Below are positions 50,030 through 58,595 of a stretch of 64,000 bases of DNA, one piece after another (the first letter of the stretch is position 1; each line of letters starts with the position of its first letter). The DNA comes from Agrobacterium cucumeris (lineage in GTDB: Bacteria > Pseudomonadota > Alphaproteobacteria > Rhizobiales > Rhizobiaceae), in NCBI RefSeq assembly GCF_030036535.1, contig NZ_CP080387.1, positions 124,001 to 188,000 of the forward strand, read 5' to 3'. The notes below the pieces were generated by a model. That model made no database searches and had not been told where the DNA came from. It worked only from the letters and a program-made list of their open reading frames with translations. A program made the position numbers and the translations under genes.

Positions 50030-51286
50030 ATGCAGAGAAGCTACTGTGCCGCCATTTTATTTTTTCTCGCTGCGGTAAATGCCGGCGCAGCGGATTGCGA
50101 TGCAATTCTTAACTCAAGCCTGATGAACCAGTCGTTGGTTGTTGATCAAGCCTCCGCATCATCGGCTGCGAAAAGTTCGTTCTGCAACATGGACTATAGC
50201 CAAGCTAGCTCGTCCTCGAATACGGAACTGGCGGTTCAGTACGGAATATTTGACGGCAGCGGCGGCCACAGTTCGCAGAAATTCAATGAGTGGAAGAGCG
50301 AAAACTGTGGCGATGCATCAAACTCAAGCCGCACTGATCAATTTCGATATGAAGCTCAGAAGGCCTTGTCTGCGCGGGCCGTGCAAGCGTGGGAGGCATG
50401 CGTGCTCCAGCAGCCTGAGCTAACTTGCTATGCAAAGCCTAATAGCGATCCGGACCTCCTCACTATTGCGATAAACTGGCGGCCGCCCGGAAGTCGAGAA
50501 ACAATCGTCTCTCGCTCTCGTATAGTCGGTGGCTCTAACGCTTCTGATCCATCGCTGCAGACGCAGCTTTATCAGCCACGTGAGAAAGTATTTTCTGGAC
50601 AGGATAGCATACTGATTTCTCGAGAAAGGGCGCGCAACGTCACCGTTTCCCTTACAGTGGTCTATGGAGAAGATATTCGCAGAGAGTGCAGCGTTTTCAA
50701 CGCGTTCAGGACCGAGCCGGCACCAGAGCGTGGTCCTGCATCGGTTGCAATTAGGTGGGAGCGTGTTGTACCGAACTTCGACACGGGACCTCTCCTCGGA
50801 AGATGTGACTGCCTTGCCGTTGCAACGGATATGAATACAAGAAACCTCACTGCGACGAACAACTGCACCGGAGAAGTGCTTTTGATGGGAGTGAGAGAAA
50901 GCTCTCCGCCGCAAGGCTTTATGTTGCCTCCGTTCCTCAAACAACCGGGTCGAGAATGGGCTCGTGTCGCGTTGGCAAAAAACACTAATGTTGTATTCGA
51001 GGCAAAAAACAGCCTTCCGGTTGGAATTACTGCATTCTCCTGCCCACCCATGCCGACTGTGCCAAAATTTCAGCAGTGCGTGATCCGACCCAGTGAACTG
51101 CCTCCGGGTACGCCAATGTCGATGTGCCCCGTCAATGCCTCCCGATTTGGTGAGGCCTGTACCTGCCCGAAGTTTGATAACGGCAGACAAGTCGGCGTAT
51201 TCAACGGCGATTCACTGCCTTTGCCTCCTCCGGGGCAAGTGAGCACCCTTCCGGGAACACTAACTCCAGCGCCTCAGTTCCGTTGA
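50030..51286 (+). CDS. secreted protein, Cys-containing, unknown family, 418 aa
   Basis: MQRSYCAAILFFLAAVNAGA is a signal peptide followed by ADCDAIL. The mature part has spread Cys residues, a middle beta-rich stretch, and a proline-rich end (PLPPPGQVSTLPGTLTPAP). It is read away from the GHKL gene. The family is not recognised; it may be an extracellular or periplasmic partner or an unrelated passenger. Codon use is less GC-biased than in the core genes. Confidence 0.65.
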   Translation: MQRSYCAAILFFLAAVNAGAADCDAILNSSLMNQSLVVDQASASSAAKSSFCNMDYSQASSSSNTELAVQYGIFDGSGGHSSQKFNEWKSENCGDASNSSRTDQFRYEAQKALSARAVQAWEACVLQQPELTCYAKPNSDPDLLTIAINWRPPGSRETIVSRSRIVGGSNASDPSLQTQLYQPREKVFSGQDSILISRERARNVTVSLTVVYGEDIRRECSVFNAFRTEPAPERGPASVAIRWERVVPNFDTGPLLGRCDCLAVATDMNTRNLTATNNCTGEVLLMGVRESSPPQGFMLPPFLKQPGREWARVALAKNTNVVFEAKNSLPVGITAFSCPPMPTVPKFQQCVIRPSELPPGTPMSMCPVNASRFGEACTCPKFDNGRQVGVFNGDSLPLPPPGQVSTLPGTLTPAPQFR

Positions 51287-51377
51287 CCTATCGACTGGGC
51301 GCCGTTTGGGAGCAGCGGACGTCAACAGCAAGGTGTGTCCATGGACAGGGTGTCGAGAACGGACAAGGGGGATCCCG

Positions 51378-52361
51378 TTAACTTTTGATAATATCGCGAA
51401 AAGCCTTAGCAAAAGCTGCAGTCTCGACACCGTTGAGCTTTGGAGGTGCAAATGCGGTGGTAGGCCCGTCGCCAACGAGGCGCATGGTCTTCCGTTCGAG
51501 ATCAAGGTCGCTCATACGCGCAAAGATGTGAGCGGCAACGTAGCGAGCGCGGCGCACCCAAATATCGAGGTAAGGCTGGTGGTTTTTGTATGAAAAGAAG
51601 CCATCCAAGATAAGTTGAAACAGCGTTTTTCGGTTGATGCGGATCGTTGACGCTGCATACAGTAACGCCAGTGTTTGCTTATTCTGGCTCCATCGCTGGT
51701 GAAGCAGAGACCGTGACACATATCTCTCTTTGTAAGGGAAATGCGGTTTGGTTGCTTTTAACTCGTCCAACGCGAGCACCGCTTTGTTGAGGCTTGGAAC
51801 GAGCGGCCGGCCCCGAGCACTGAACCGGTCAACGGCATGATGAAGAAAAGTCATGGCGAGGACAGCAGTACTTATGACCTTTTCATTGCGTTCGAATTCT
51901 TCCCAAAGTGTCTCATAGGAGGGATTGTTTGCGAAAGCTTGATAGCCGCCCAAGCCGTCATAAATCTCGTCCAAAAAATCGATGCTTGTGAGGATGTAAC
52001 GTGCCGTTATGTCTCTTTCCAAATTAAACTCGGCGTAACCCAACTTCAATTCGGCATCGTCCATATGGTCAAGAGCAGCATGCACCATCATAACTTCGCG
52101 AACGCGCCGCTCTCGAGGCGTGATCAACCAACCGCCGAAACTTACGGATAGAACATCCTTGTAGCCGGGGTAGTAATCATGGCTGTCGAGCAGTATCTGC
52201 AAGATTTCTTTGGCCCGGTACTTACCGACAAGCGCGAGGTCAATTGGGTGGACGTGGTTGGTCGATTGTTGTTTAGGAGCCCATCGTTGCTTCAGCGCGT
52301 CTATAGCCGCGATAATATCACGCATTTCCTTTGATTCAATCACATCTTTGACGTCGACCAT
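51378..52361 (-). CDS. hypothetical protein, 327 aa
   Basis: The start MVDVKDVIESKEMRDIIAAI and later GKYRAKEILQILLDSHDYYP are soluble and helical. A C-terminal segment HQPYLDIWVRRARYVAAHIF shares YLDIWVRR, and the DNA under it, with the front of the GHKL protein. No catalytic motif is seen. It is the last gene of the island on this side; its partner function is unknown. Confidence 0.65.
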   Translation of the reverse strand: MVDVKDVIESKEMRDIIAAIDALKQRWAPKQQSTNHVHPIDLALVGKYRAKEILQILLDSHDYYPGYKDVLSVSFGGWLITPRERRVREVMMVHAALDHMDDAELKLGYAEFNLERDITARYILTSIDFLDEIYDGLGGYQAFANNPSYETLWEEFERNEKVISTAVLAMTFLHHAVDRFSARGRPLVPSLNKAVLALDELKATKPHFPYKERYVSRSLLHQRWSQNKQTLALLYAASTIRINRKTLFQLILDGFFSYKNHQPYLDIWVRRARYVAAHIFARMSDLDLERKTMRLVGDGPTTAFAPPKLNGVETAAFAKAFRDIIKS

Positions 52362-52580
52362 GCTATCCCGCCTACTTTGGTGAACGGGATAAGACTATCT
52401 GATTCATAAAGATTTATGCAGCACGGCGACATGCAGCTCTTGGTGAATTTGGATGACCGCCAGTTAGCTTCGAAGTACCACGGTTCGTCCAGCAACATCC
52501 AACAGAAACACGGTATATTAAGCGGGAAAATTATCTAAATAGAGAAATTTATATATATATATTTCAGTATGTTGTTTAGT

Positions 52581-52605
52581 GGCTCGATTCCCTTAACCCG
52601 CTCCA
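52581..52605 (+). repeat. direct repeat of the tRNA-Gly 3' end: right attachment site candidate
   Basis: GGCTCGATTCCCTTAACCCGCTCCA differs from the copy at 32760-32784 at two of 25 positions. The bases before it do not resemble a tRNA. It fits the right-hand end of the island started by the tRNA fragment and the integrase. Confidence 0.65.
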
Positions 52606-52694
52606 TTTTTCCAATATAGCTGAAATCTTTTCCGGCCCGCGGGCAGGTCGTGCATGGCCGCCGCTAGGTGGCAAGTGCATCTCTACAATTTAAC

Positions 52695-52722
52695 TTGACT
52701 ACGATTAAATTGCACGTAATAG
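52695..52722 (+). promoter_or_regulatory. candidate promoter for aqpZ
   Basis: TTGACT, a 16-base spacer and TAATAG lie 33 bases before the aqpZ ATG. The -35 is good, the -10 weak. A second TTGACG lies at 52723. Confidence 0.4.
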
Positions 52723-52754
52723 TTGACGCAGTCGTAACATTATGGGGAAGTGTT

Positions 52755-53444
52755 ATGAGTCGCAAACTTCTTTCGGAATTTCTGGGAACTTTCTGGCTTG
52801 TCTTCGGTGGCTGCGGCAGTGCGGTTTTCGCTGCCGGGTTTCCAGAGCTTGGCATTGGTTTCCTCGGCGTTGCTTTTGCTTTCGGCCTGGCCGTTCTGAC
52901 CATGGCCTATGCGGTCGGAGGCATTTCCGGCGGTCATTTTAATCCGGCGGTTTCCGTTGGTCTGACGGTGGCCGGCAAGTTCCCGGTATCGAACCTCGTT
53001 CCTTATATTGTGGCGCAAGTTCTGGGCGCGATTGTTGCGGCAGCTGCGCTTTATGTCATCGTCACTGGCAAGGCGGGGGCCGAACTGGGTGGTTTTGCCG
53101 CCAATGGTTATGGTGAACATTCACCGGGCGGATATTCGCTCGTATCAGCGCTGCTGATCGAAGTGATCCTCACCGCATTTTTCCTGATCGTCATTCTGGG
53201 GTCGACGCATGGCAGGGCTCCAGCCGGTTTTGCGCCAATTGCCATCGGTCTTGCCCTTACCCTTATCCATCTGATTTCCATTCCGGTCACCAATACCTCG
53301 GTCAATCCGGCCCGCTCGACGGGACAGGCATTGTTCGTCGGTGGATGGGCGCTGCAGCAGCTGTGGCTGTTCTGGCTTGCTCCGATCCTCGGCTGTGCCA
53401 TCGGTGCTGTGGTCTGGAAACTTTTCGGCGAGAAAGAAGAGTAG
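52755..53444 (+). CDS. aqpZ: aquaporin Z
   Basis: 229 residues beginning [20 protein letters not shown]. The two NPA motifs ([11 protein letters not shown] and [11 protein letters not shown]) and six hydrophobic segments define an aquaporin; the pore-lining pattern with [10 protein letters not shown] and [15 protein letters not shown] fits AqpZ rather than GlpF. It lets water cross the inner membrane. The ATG at 52755 was chosen because the family start MSRK is there; upstream in-frame codons lack homology. Confidence 0.95.
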   Translation: MSRKLLSEFLGTFWLVFGGCGSAVFAAGFPELGIGFLGVAFAFGLAVLTMAYAVGGISGGHFNPAVSVGLTVAGKFPVSNLVPYIVAQVLGAIVAAAALYVIVTGKAGAELGGFAANGYGEHSPGGYSLVSALLIEVILTAFFLIVILGSTHGRAPAGFAPIAIGLALTLIHLISIPVTNTSVNPARSTGQALFVGGWALQQLWLFWLAPILGCAIGAVVWKLFGEKEE

Positions 53445-53533
53445 GGTCCAAGGCCAGCTCCTTCCTGCCCGCGCAGACATGAATGGGAAGTTTGTTTTCC
53501 CGAATGGTCGGGGAAACCATTGAGGAGGATGAC

Positions 53534-53827
53534 ATGGATCTTGCTTCGATATTGGCCCAGGTGATCGGTGGTGCGGTTGGCGGCACGGCTGGCGGGAAGA
53601 TAGTCAAGGATTCCGATCTCGGCTCGCTTGGCAACCTGATTGCAGGCGCCATTGGCGGCATTGGCGGCGGAACCGTACTTGGCTCGTTGCTTGGAGCGGC
53701 GGGAAATGCGGCGGCCGGTGGTGTGGATATCGGCGCTCTTGCGGGTCAGCTGGTTGGCGGCGGTGTCGGTGGTCTGATCGTTCAGATCATTGTCGGTCTG
53801 ATCAAGAACAAACTCGTCGCCAAGTAG
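53534..53827 (+). CDS. small glycine-zipper membrane-like protein, 97 aa
   Basis: ATG 53534 has a strong ribosome site (GAGGAGGATGAC). The protein is almost all Gly/Ala/Leu/Ile with repeated GG and GxxxG spacing (LASILAQVIGGAVGGTAGGK, then AGAIGGIGGGTVLGSLLGAA). It resembles uncharacterised rhizobial small membrane proteins. It follows aqpZ by 89 bases and may be co-transcribed. No function is known. Confidence 0.75.
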   Translation: MDLASILAQVIGGAVGGTAGGKIVKDSDLGSLGNLIAGAIGGIGGGTVLGSLLGAAGNAAAGGVDIGALAGQLVGGGVGGLIVQIIVGLIKNKLVAK

Positions 53828-53858
53828 GGCCGTTGGTCACCCGCGTGGTGGCGTGACA

Positions 53859-53896
53859 GAGCTTGCCGGAGGAGAAATCTCATTCGGCAAGGCTTC
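53859..53896 (+). terminator. hairpin after the glycine-zipper gene
   Basis: GCTTGCCG pairs with CGGCAAGG(C) across a 16-base loop; only a short T stretch follows. It sits between converging genes, so it may end both transcripts weakly. Confidence 0.4.
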
Positions 53897-54031
53897 TGGT
53901 GTATTCTGTATCGATGACGGCAACCCGCCGAAACCGGATTATGCAGTAGCACCTCTGCAATGGTGGAATGCGTTCTGCGGTTGCCGAAAATACGTGTGAG
54001 AACTGCATTCATCGATATTGCGGATGCCGCG

Positions 54032-55993
54032 TCAGGCCGAATTCTTGACGGCCGGCATATGTGGTGTCTTGTTCCAGACGAAGGGTCTGGTTTTCAGTTC
54101 CACAACCGCGCGCCATGCCGCAAAAGACAACATCAGCCAGTAAACCGGTATCGCTAGCCAATATTGTCCGACCTGTTGCTTTTCATAGGTTATCATTCTG
54201 TTTCGGCCCATCAGCACAAAGATCGTGTAGCTCCCGAGAATATTCAGCGTATCGATGAAGAACAGAATGCTCTGCCAGGAAAACAGCATATCTGTGCCGC
54301 TTTCCAGGATCGCCATGGCCATAAGGGCGAAGGATAGAAACAGCAGGGGGTGGGTCAGCGACGATAAAAGCATGCCGCCGATCAACAGTTGAAAGACGAT
54401 ATAGTCGATCCATCCCATCTGGCGTGCAGTTGTAAGGGGCGCACGGGTCATCACCAGCCAGCTTTGTAGCCAGCCTTTGTACCAGCGCGCTCGCTGGCTC
54501 AGCCACACGGAGAGCGAGGTTGGCGCGTCTTCCAGCGTCTGTCGCCGGATGACACCGCAGCGATAACCGAGCCTGTGCAGCCTCAGGCCCATATCGGCGT
54601 CCTCGGTCACATTATAGGGGTCCCACGCACCAACGCGGCGCAATATCGCGGTGCGGAAATGGTTTGAAGTGCCGCCAAGTGGCAGCGGCAGCCTGTGTGC
54701 GGCAAGAACCGGCAACATGCAGCGAAAGAGGCCGGAATATTCCAGCGCGAAACAGGCGCTGAGCCAGGAGGAGCGTGCATTGCTGATAATAAGCGGCGCC
54801 TGCAGGCAGGCCACTTCGTCGGGCTGGCGGCTAAAGGTGGCATGGGCTTCGCGCAATTGTTGCGGATGGGGGCGGTCTTCCGCATCGTAAACGACAACGA
54901 AGGCGCCCCGTGCCCCGGCGAGTGCATAGGTCAGCGCCTTGGGTTTGGTGCGCGGCAGGGATGGCGGCACTTTTATGAGCTCAATATGCGGGCCGGGATT
55001 GACGCGCCTGATGGCGGTGATCGTCGCGTCATCATCCGCTTCGCAGATGAGTTTGATATCCAGTCGGGACCTGGGCCAATCCAGACGCTCCAGCGCGCCG
55101 ATGAGCTGCTCGACGACGGCCTCCTCGCGATAGAGCGCCGCGAGAACGGTGTAGACCGGCAGGTCGTTGTCGTTTCGGAGAGCGGGGAGGGCTTGTTTTT
55201 CGTTTTCCGTCGGAGCGTGCGGAGCATTAACAAGCGCAAACAGCCTGAAAAGCAGTGTGAAGAAATAGAGCATCGTCAGGCTGACGTGGATGTAAGCCAG
55301 GGCCGCTTCCGTATAAAAAAGCAACGACAGCGTCAGCAGCGTAACCAGAATGCCGGTGTAGAAACCCTGCTGGCCCTGTAATGTAATCCTGGCGGAATGG
55401 CCCGGTGCCGCGTTGAAAAGCCGTTGTTGCGCCTCCTGGCTGCGGCGCGTTTCACCTGCCTTCCAGATTGCGCTGCGCATGGCCTGCGGCGTGGTAACGG
55501 CAAGTTCGTCGAAAAGATGCGGATGCCGATCAAGCATGGTCTTCAGCAATTCAAACCGTCCCAGTTCCGGCACGATCAGAAGGAGCGGCCTGCCGTTCAG
55601 TGGCTTCAACCGGAGTAACTGTGGTTCGGCGAGTTGCGTATCGAGGGTTTTGATATCCTCGACCCGTTCCGGATCGATTTCCGGGAAAAACGGCAGCCGC
55701 AGAAATCTGGCAAAAGCACCGAAATAAGCGTCCGGCTGGACAAGGCCGCCTGCCAGCAACTCATCTTCCACCGTCGAGCCGTTTTTAAGAGCCCGCTGCT
55801 CGAATGCGTCGATATAGGGTTTGCCGAAGCCCAGTGAAACGAGGAACTGCGCCTGTCCGGGTTCGGCCTGCCCGGGTTCAGCCTGTTCGGCTGCGCTCCA
55901 TTGCTGATCATCGCCCGAGAATGAAAATGCAATTTTCCGTTCCATTGGCGTCGTGCGAAACGATTCTCGTGTATAATGGCTAGATTGATCCAT
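54032..55993 (-). CDS. family 2 glycosyltransferase with GspE_N-like front domain
   Basis: 653 residues (ATG 55993; ATG 55945 is possible). Residues about 50-190 resemble a GspE N-terminal domain (LVSLGFGKPYIDAFEQRALK, then GLVQPDAYFGAFARFLRLPF). Two membrane helices follow at about 210-255, then the GT2 core: LPVYTVLAALYREEAVVEQL, ICEADDDA, VVVYDAEDRP, GGTSNHFRTAIL, NVTEDADMGLRLHRLGYRCG and the QRARWYKGW motif. More membrane helices end it. Probably a processive exopolysaccharide synthase. The front carries the tandem AEPGQAEPGQAQ. It is divergent from the solute-binding gene. Confidence 0.87.
   Translation of the reverse strand: MDQSSHYTRESFRTTPMERKIAFSFSGDDQQWSAAEQAEPGQAEPGQAQFLVSLGFGKPYIDAFEQRALKNGSTVEDELLAGGLVQPDAYFGAFARFLRLPFFPEIDPERVEDIKTLDTQLAEPQLLRLKPLNGRPLLLIVPELGRFELLKTMLDRHPHLFDELAVTTPQAMRSAIWKAGETRRSQEAQQRLFNAAPGHSARITLQGQQGFYTGILVTLLTLSLLFYTEAALAYIHVSLTMLYFFTLLFRLFALVNAPHAPTENEKQALPALRNDNDLPVYTVLAALYREEAVVEQLIGALERLDWPRSRLDIKLICEADDDATITAIRRVNPGPHIELIKVPPSLPRTKPKALTYALAGARGAFVVVYDAEDRPHPQQLREAHATFSRQPDEVACLQAPLIISNARSSWLSACFALEYSGLFRCMLPVLAAHRLPLPLGGTSNHFRTAILRRVGAWDPYNVTEDADMGLRLHRLGYRCGVIRRQTLEDAPTSLSVWLSQRARWYKGWLQSWLVMTRAPLTTARQMGWIDYIVFQLLIGGMLLSSLTHPLLFLSFALMAMAILESGTDMLFSWQSILFFIDTLNILGSYTIFVLMGRNRMITYEKQQVGQYWLAIPVYWLMLSFAAWRAVVELKTRPFVWNKTPHMPAVKNSA
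55972..55977 (+). promoter_or_regulatory. -10 element for the solute-binding protein gene
   Basis: Perfect TATAAT in the short gap near the divergent starts, on the plus strand. A good -35 at normal spacing is not obvious, so an activator may be needed or the start may be from another element. Confidence 0.4.
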
Positions 55994-56046
55994 GCATCGC
56001 CGCCGCCGTCATGGTAATGTCCCACATCCTGCCACGGACAGTATAG

Positions 56047-56925
56047 ATGAGAATGACGAATGTAACGCGAAATATAGGTATTGGTTTTACTTTAGCTTTC
56101 GCTTTACAATTTTTTGGTGTTATTGGCGAAGCTCGTGCCGAAGGTCTCTCGGACGGAAACCGTATGCCGGTGCTGTTTGATGCGCAGGAGCGATTTCCGG
56201 GCGGCGATCTTTCGTCCGTGCCGCGGATCAGGTTTTTGATGTCGGTTGATTTTCCGCCGTTCAATTTTACCGATCAGGAGGGCCGGCTCGCGGGTTTCCA
56301 TGTGGATCTGGTGCGTGAAATCTGCGCCCAGCTGAAGGTGGAAAGCAAATGCCAGGTGCAGGCATTACCGTTTGACGAGCTGGAGGCGGCCCTGGAAATG
56401 GGGGAAGGCGAAGCGGTTATTTCCGGCATCGCCACCACCGCTGACCTGCGCAAGAGTTTTACCTTCTCGCGCCCCTATCTGCTGTTGCCCGCCCGTCTTG
56501 CGGTCAACAAGGCCGCGAAGTTTTCCGGGTCCGGTGCTGACGCCCTGTCGGGAAAAAAGGTGGGAGTTGTCGCCGGTTCGCGGCATGAACAGATGCTCAA
56601 GGCATTTTTTCCCAAAGCCGCGCCTGAAGGTTTCGAGGGTTATGAACCCATGTATGAAGCCCTGAAGACGGGCAAGGTGGACGCCGTCTTTGCTGACGGC
56701 CTGCGCCTGCCTTTCTGGATTTCGGGAAGCGCCGCCGAAGGCTGCTGCGCGCTCTTTGGCGGCCCTTATATGTCCGACAGGTTTCTTGGCGAAGGCCTTT
56801 CCATCATGGCCGTCGATCCGGATAATGTACTTGTGCCGGCCTTCGATCAGGCGCTTGCCGCACTTTCCCGCAACGGCCGGCTGGAAGAAATCTACCGCCG
56901 GTATTTCCCCTATGGGCTTTATTAG
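56047..56925 (+). CDS. periplasmic amino-acid-type solute-binding protein
   Basis: 292 residues. A signal peptide (IGIGFTLAFALQFFGVIGEA, cleaved near ARAEG) leads to an SBP_bac_3 fold: RFLMSVDFPPFNFTDQEGRL, then GFHVDLVREICAQL, then VISGIATTADLRKSFTFSRP. Such proteins capture amino acids for ABC transporters, but no transporter genes are here, so it may act as a sensor or orphan binding protein. It ends RYFPYGLY. Divergent from the GT2. Confidence 0.85.
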   Translation: MRMTNVTRNIGIGFTLAFALQFFGVIGEARAEGLSDGNRMPVLFDAQERFPGGDLSSVPRIRFLMSVDFPPFNFTDQEGRLAGFHVDLVREICAQLKVESKCQVQALPFDELEAALEMGEGEAVISGIATTADLRKSFTFSRPYLLLPARLAVNKAAKFSGSGADALSGKKVGVVAGSRHEQMLKAFFPKAAPEGFEGYEPMYEALKTGKVDAVFADGLRLPFWISGSAAEGCCALFGGPYMSDRFLGEGLSIMAVDPDNVLVPAFDQALAALSRNGRLEEIYRRYFPYGLY

Positions 56926-57025
56926 AGCATTCGGGAAAACCGCATAGCGGCGTTACGCTGGCAAACGCTGCGGATGACGATAGTTTCTGTGTCGATCCGG
57001 TTCAGATCGCCCGTGGCGTTACATC

Positions 57026-58318
57026 CTATTTCGCGGGGGCAAACGCCTCGTCATTACGGCGCAGTCGCAAAAGCGCGATCCACACCGCAGCGGCAATGGC
57101 GGTCTCCACCATGAAATAGCTGCCGATCGTTCCTGAAATGCTGAAAGACCAGGTGGCAAGCGCGACGACGACGGAACCGATGAGGTTACCGCTGTTCCAT
57201 ATCTTGGCGCGAATATCCTGCCGCCCGGATGCGCCTAGCGCTTCAAGCGCTGTTGCCGCAACAGCCATGGGTATCACCGCCCAGCAGAGAACCCGGGTGA
57301 TGATGGGCAGCGAAACATATTCGTCGCCGAACAAGAGGGGCAGGAATGGTGCGATGATGAAGATCGCCAACGCGCTGCCGGCTGCGATGACGAGAGCAGC
57401 CTTCAACACATTATAGGCACGTTCTATCGTCTTGCTGATGCCCTGCAGGGCGGCGGAGGCCGAACCCGGATAGATCAGGCGGTTAAGCGCCTCAACGGAG
57501 AGGTAGGAACTGTCGAGAATTCGCCTGGCAATGGAATAGCTGCCCAGAACCTCGGCGCTGGCAATAGCGCCGAGAACCAGAATGTCGGCATTGCCGCGCA
57601 CGGCCTTGAACAGGAACTGCGTGGAAAACAGAATGCCGATGCGGATTTCATCACGCACAATCCGGAATACCGGCCTGCCGAGCCTGCTGATTGCCTTCAC
57701 GGAAATCACCGCCGCAATGGTGTGGGCGGCGAGGTTCCACAAAGCCCAGGCCTCCACCGTTTCCACCTTGAAAACGAGACAGGCGACCACGGCGGCAATC
57801 GTGCGCGCCACGGCGAACATCACTTCCAGCTTGTTGGCCGAGGCGAAGTCGGAATGGGCGATGAAACTCTGTGTGGAAAGCGAAATGACCTTCAAAAGAA
57901 CGAGGTTGGTGATGAGGATGAGGAAGGTGGTGATAAGCGTGTGCAGCAATGTTTCCGAGGTCGGAAAAAACACCGGGATCGTTGCCATGCCGATAATGGT
58001 CAGGACCACACCGGTCGCCGCACTCAAAAGGTAACTGTGGCCAAGCATGACGGGAAACATGCTGCGATCCTGCGCCACGCGGCGAATGAGCGATTCCTGC
58101 GAGCCAATGCCGCAGATCTGCACACCCAGATTGGTCACGGCGGTAATCGAGGCGTAAAGCGCGAATTGTTCGACACCGAGATGGCGGGCGAGCAGGGCAA
58201 ATGTCAAAAGCTGGGCGGCGCTGGACATCAGCAATGCCCCGCCGGATGCCATGTAGGTCAATCCCAGTCTGACTAGATGGCCGAACCGCGGCGTATTCAA
58301 CGACACCTCATTCTCCAT
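57026..58318 (-). CDS. polysaccharide flippase (Wzx/PST type)
   Basis: 430 residues from ATG 58318 (MENEVSLNTPRFGHL); an earlier in-frame start is less likely. About 12 hydrophobic helices, with LVRLGLTYMASGGALLMSSA near the start and RVLCWAVIPMAVAATALEAL later, match the MATE/PST superfamily that moves lipid-linked repeat units across the inner membrane. It is divergent from the polymerase-like gene and lies near the GT2, making a Wzx/Wzy-type polysaccharide route plausible. Confidence 0.83.
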   Translation of the reverse strand: MENEVSLNTPRFGHLVRLGLTYMASGGALLMSSAAQLLTFALLARHLGVEQFALYASITAVTNLGVQICGIGSQESLIRRVAQDRSMFPVMLGHSYLLSAATGVVLTIIGMATIPVFFPTSETLLHTLITTFLILITNLVLLKVISLSTQSFIAHSDFASANKLEVMFAVARTIAAVVACLVFKVETVEAWALWNLAAHTIAAVISVKAISRLGRPVFRIVRDEIRIGILFSTQFLFKAVRGNADILVLGAIASAEVLGSYSIARRILDSSYLSVEALNRLIYPGSASAALQGISKTIERAYNVLKAALVIAAGSALAIFIIAPFLPLLFGDEYVSLPIITRVLCWAVIPMAVAATALEALGASGRQDIRAKIWNSGNLIGSVVVALATWSFSISGTIGSYFMVETAIAAAVWIALLRLRRNDEAFAPAK

Positions 58319-58595
58319 GTTTTTTCGACATTGCCGGGCAAGTTCAACAATGACCGCCCTGCCTTGCAATATTTCGCGAACTGAAAAAGCCGGTGATCGG
58401 CCAGTAATCTGAATGCCAATAACCCGAATGAATGGCAGTTTCTCCTGTCTTAGCCTTCTTGAGGTAAGAGAGGGTTAAAGCAATTGCACAATAATGATGA
58501 TAATGACCGTTTATGGTTATTTGGACATGGCCCGGTTTCACAAGGGTTTTGTTGTTCGTCACAAGGCAGGCCAATGATCCGTTTTTCCGCTCCCG

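Larger units (their letters stand above)
52362..52754. other. island right edge and spacer before aqpZ
   Basis: 393 bases with no gene. It contains an AT-rich part near 52520-52565, the degenerate tRNA-end repeat at 52581-52605, a T run after it, and the aqpZ promoter area. Confidence 0.6.

Noticed and set aside
50420..51190. Minus-strand frame of 256 codons that might hold the missing GHKL front part
   Set aside because: It contains no GHKL motif and is the shadow of the secreted-protein gene.
56926..57025. A small gene or RNA between the solute-binding protein and the flippase
   Set aside because: No start with a ribosome site or stable hairpin with T run was seen.
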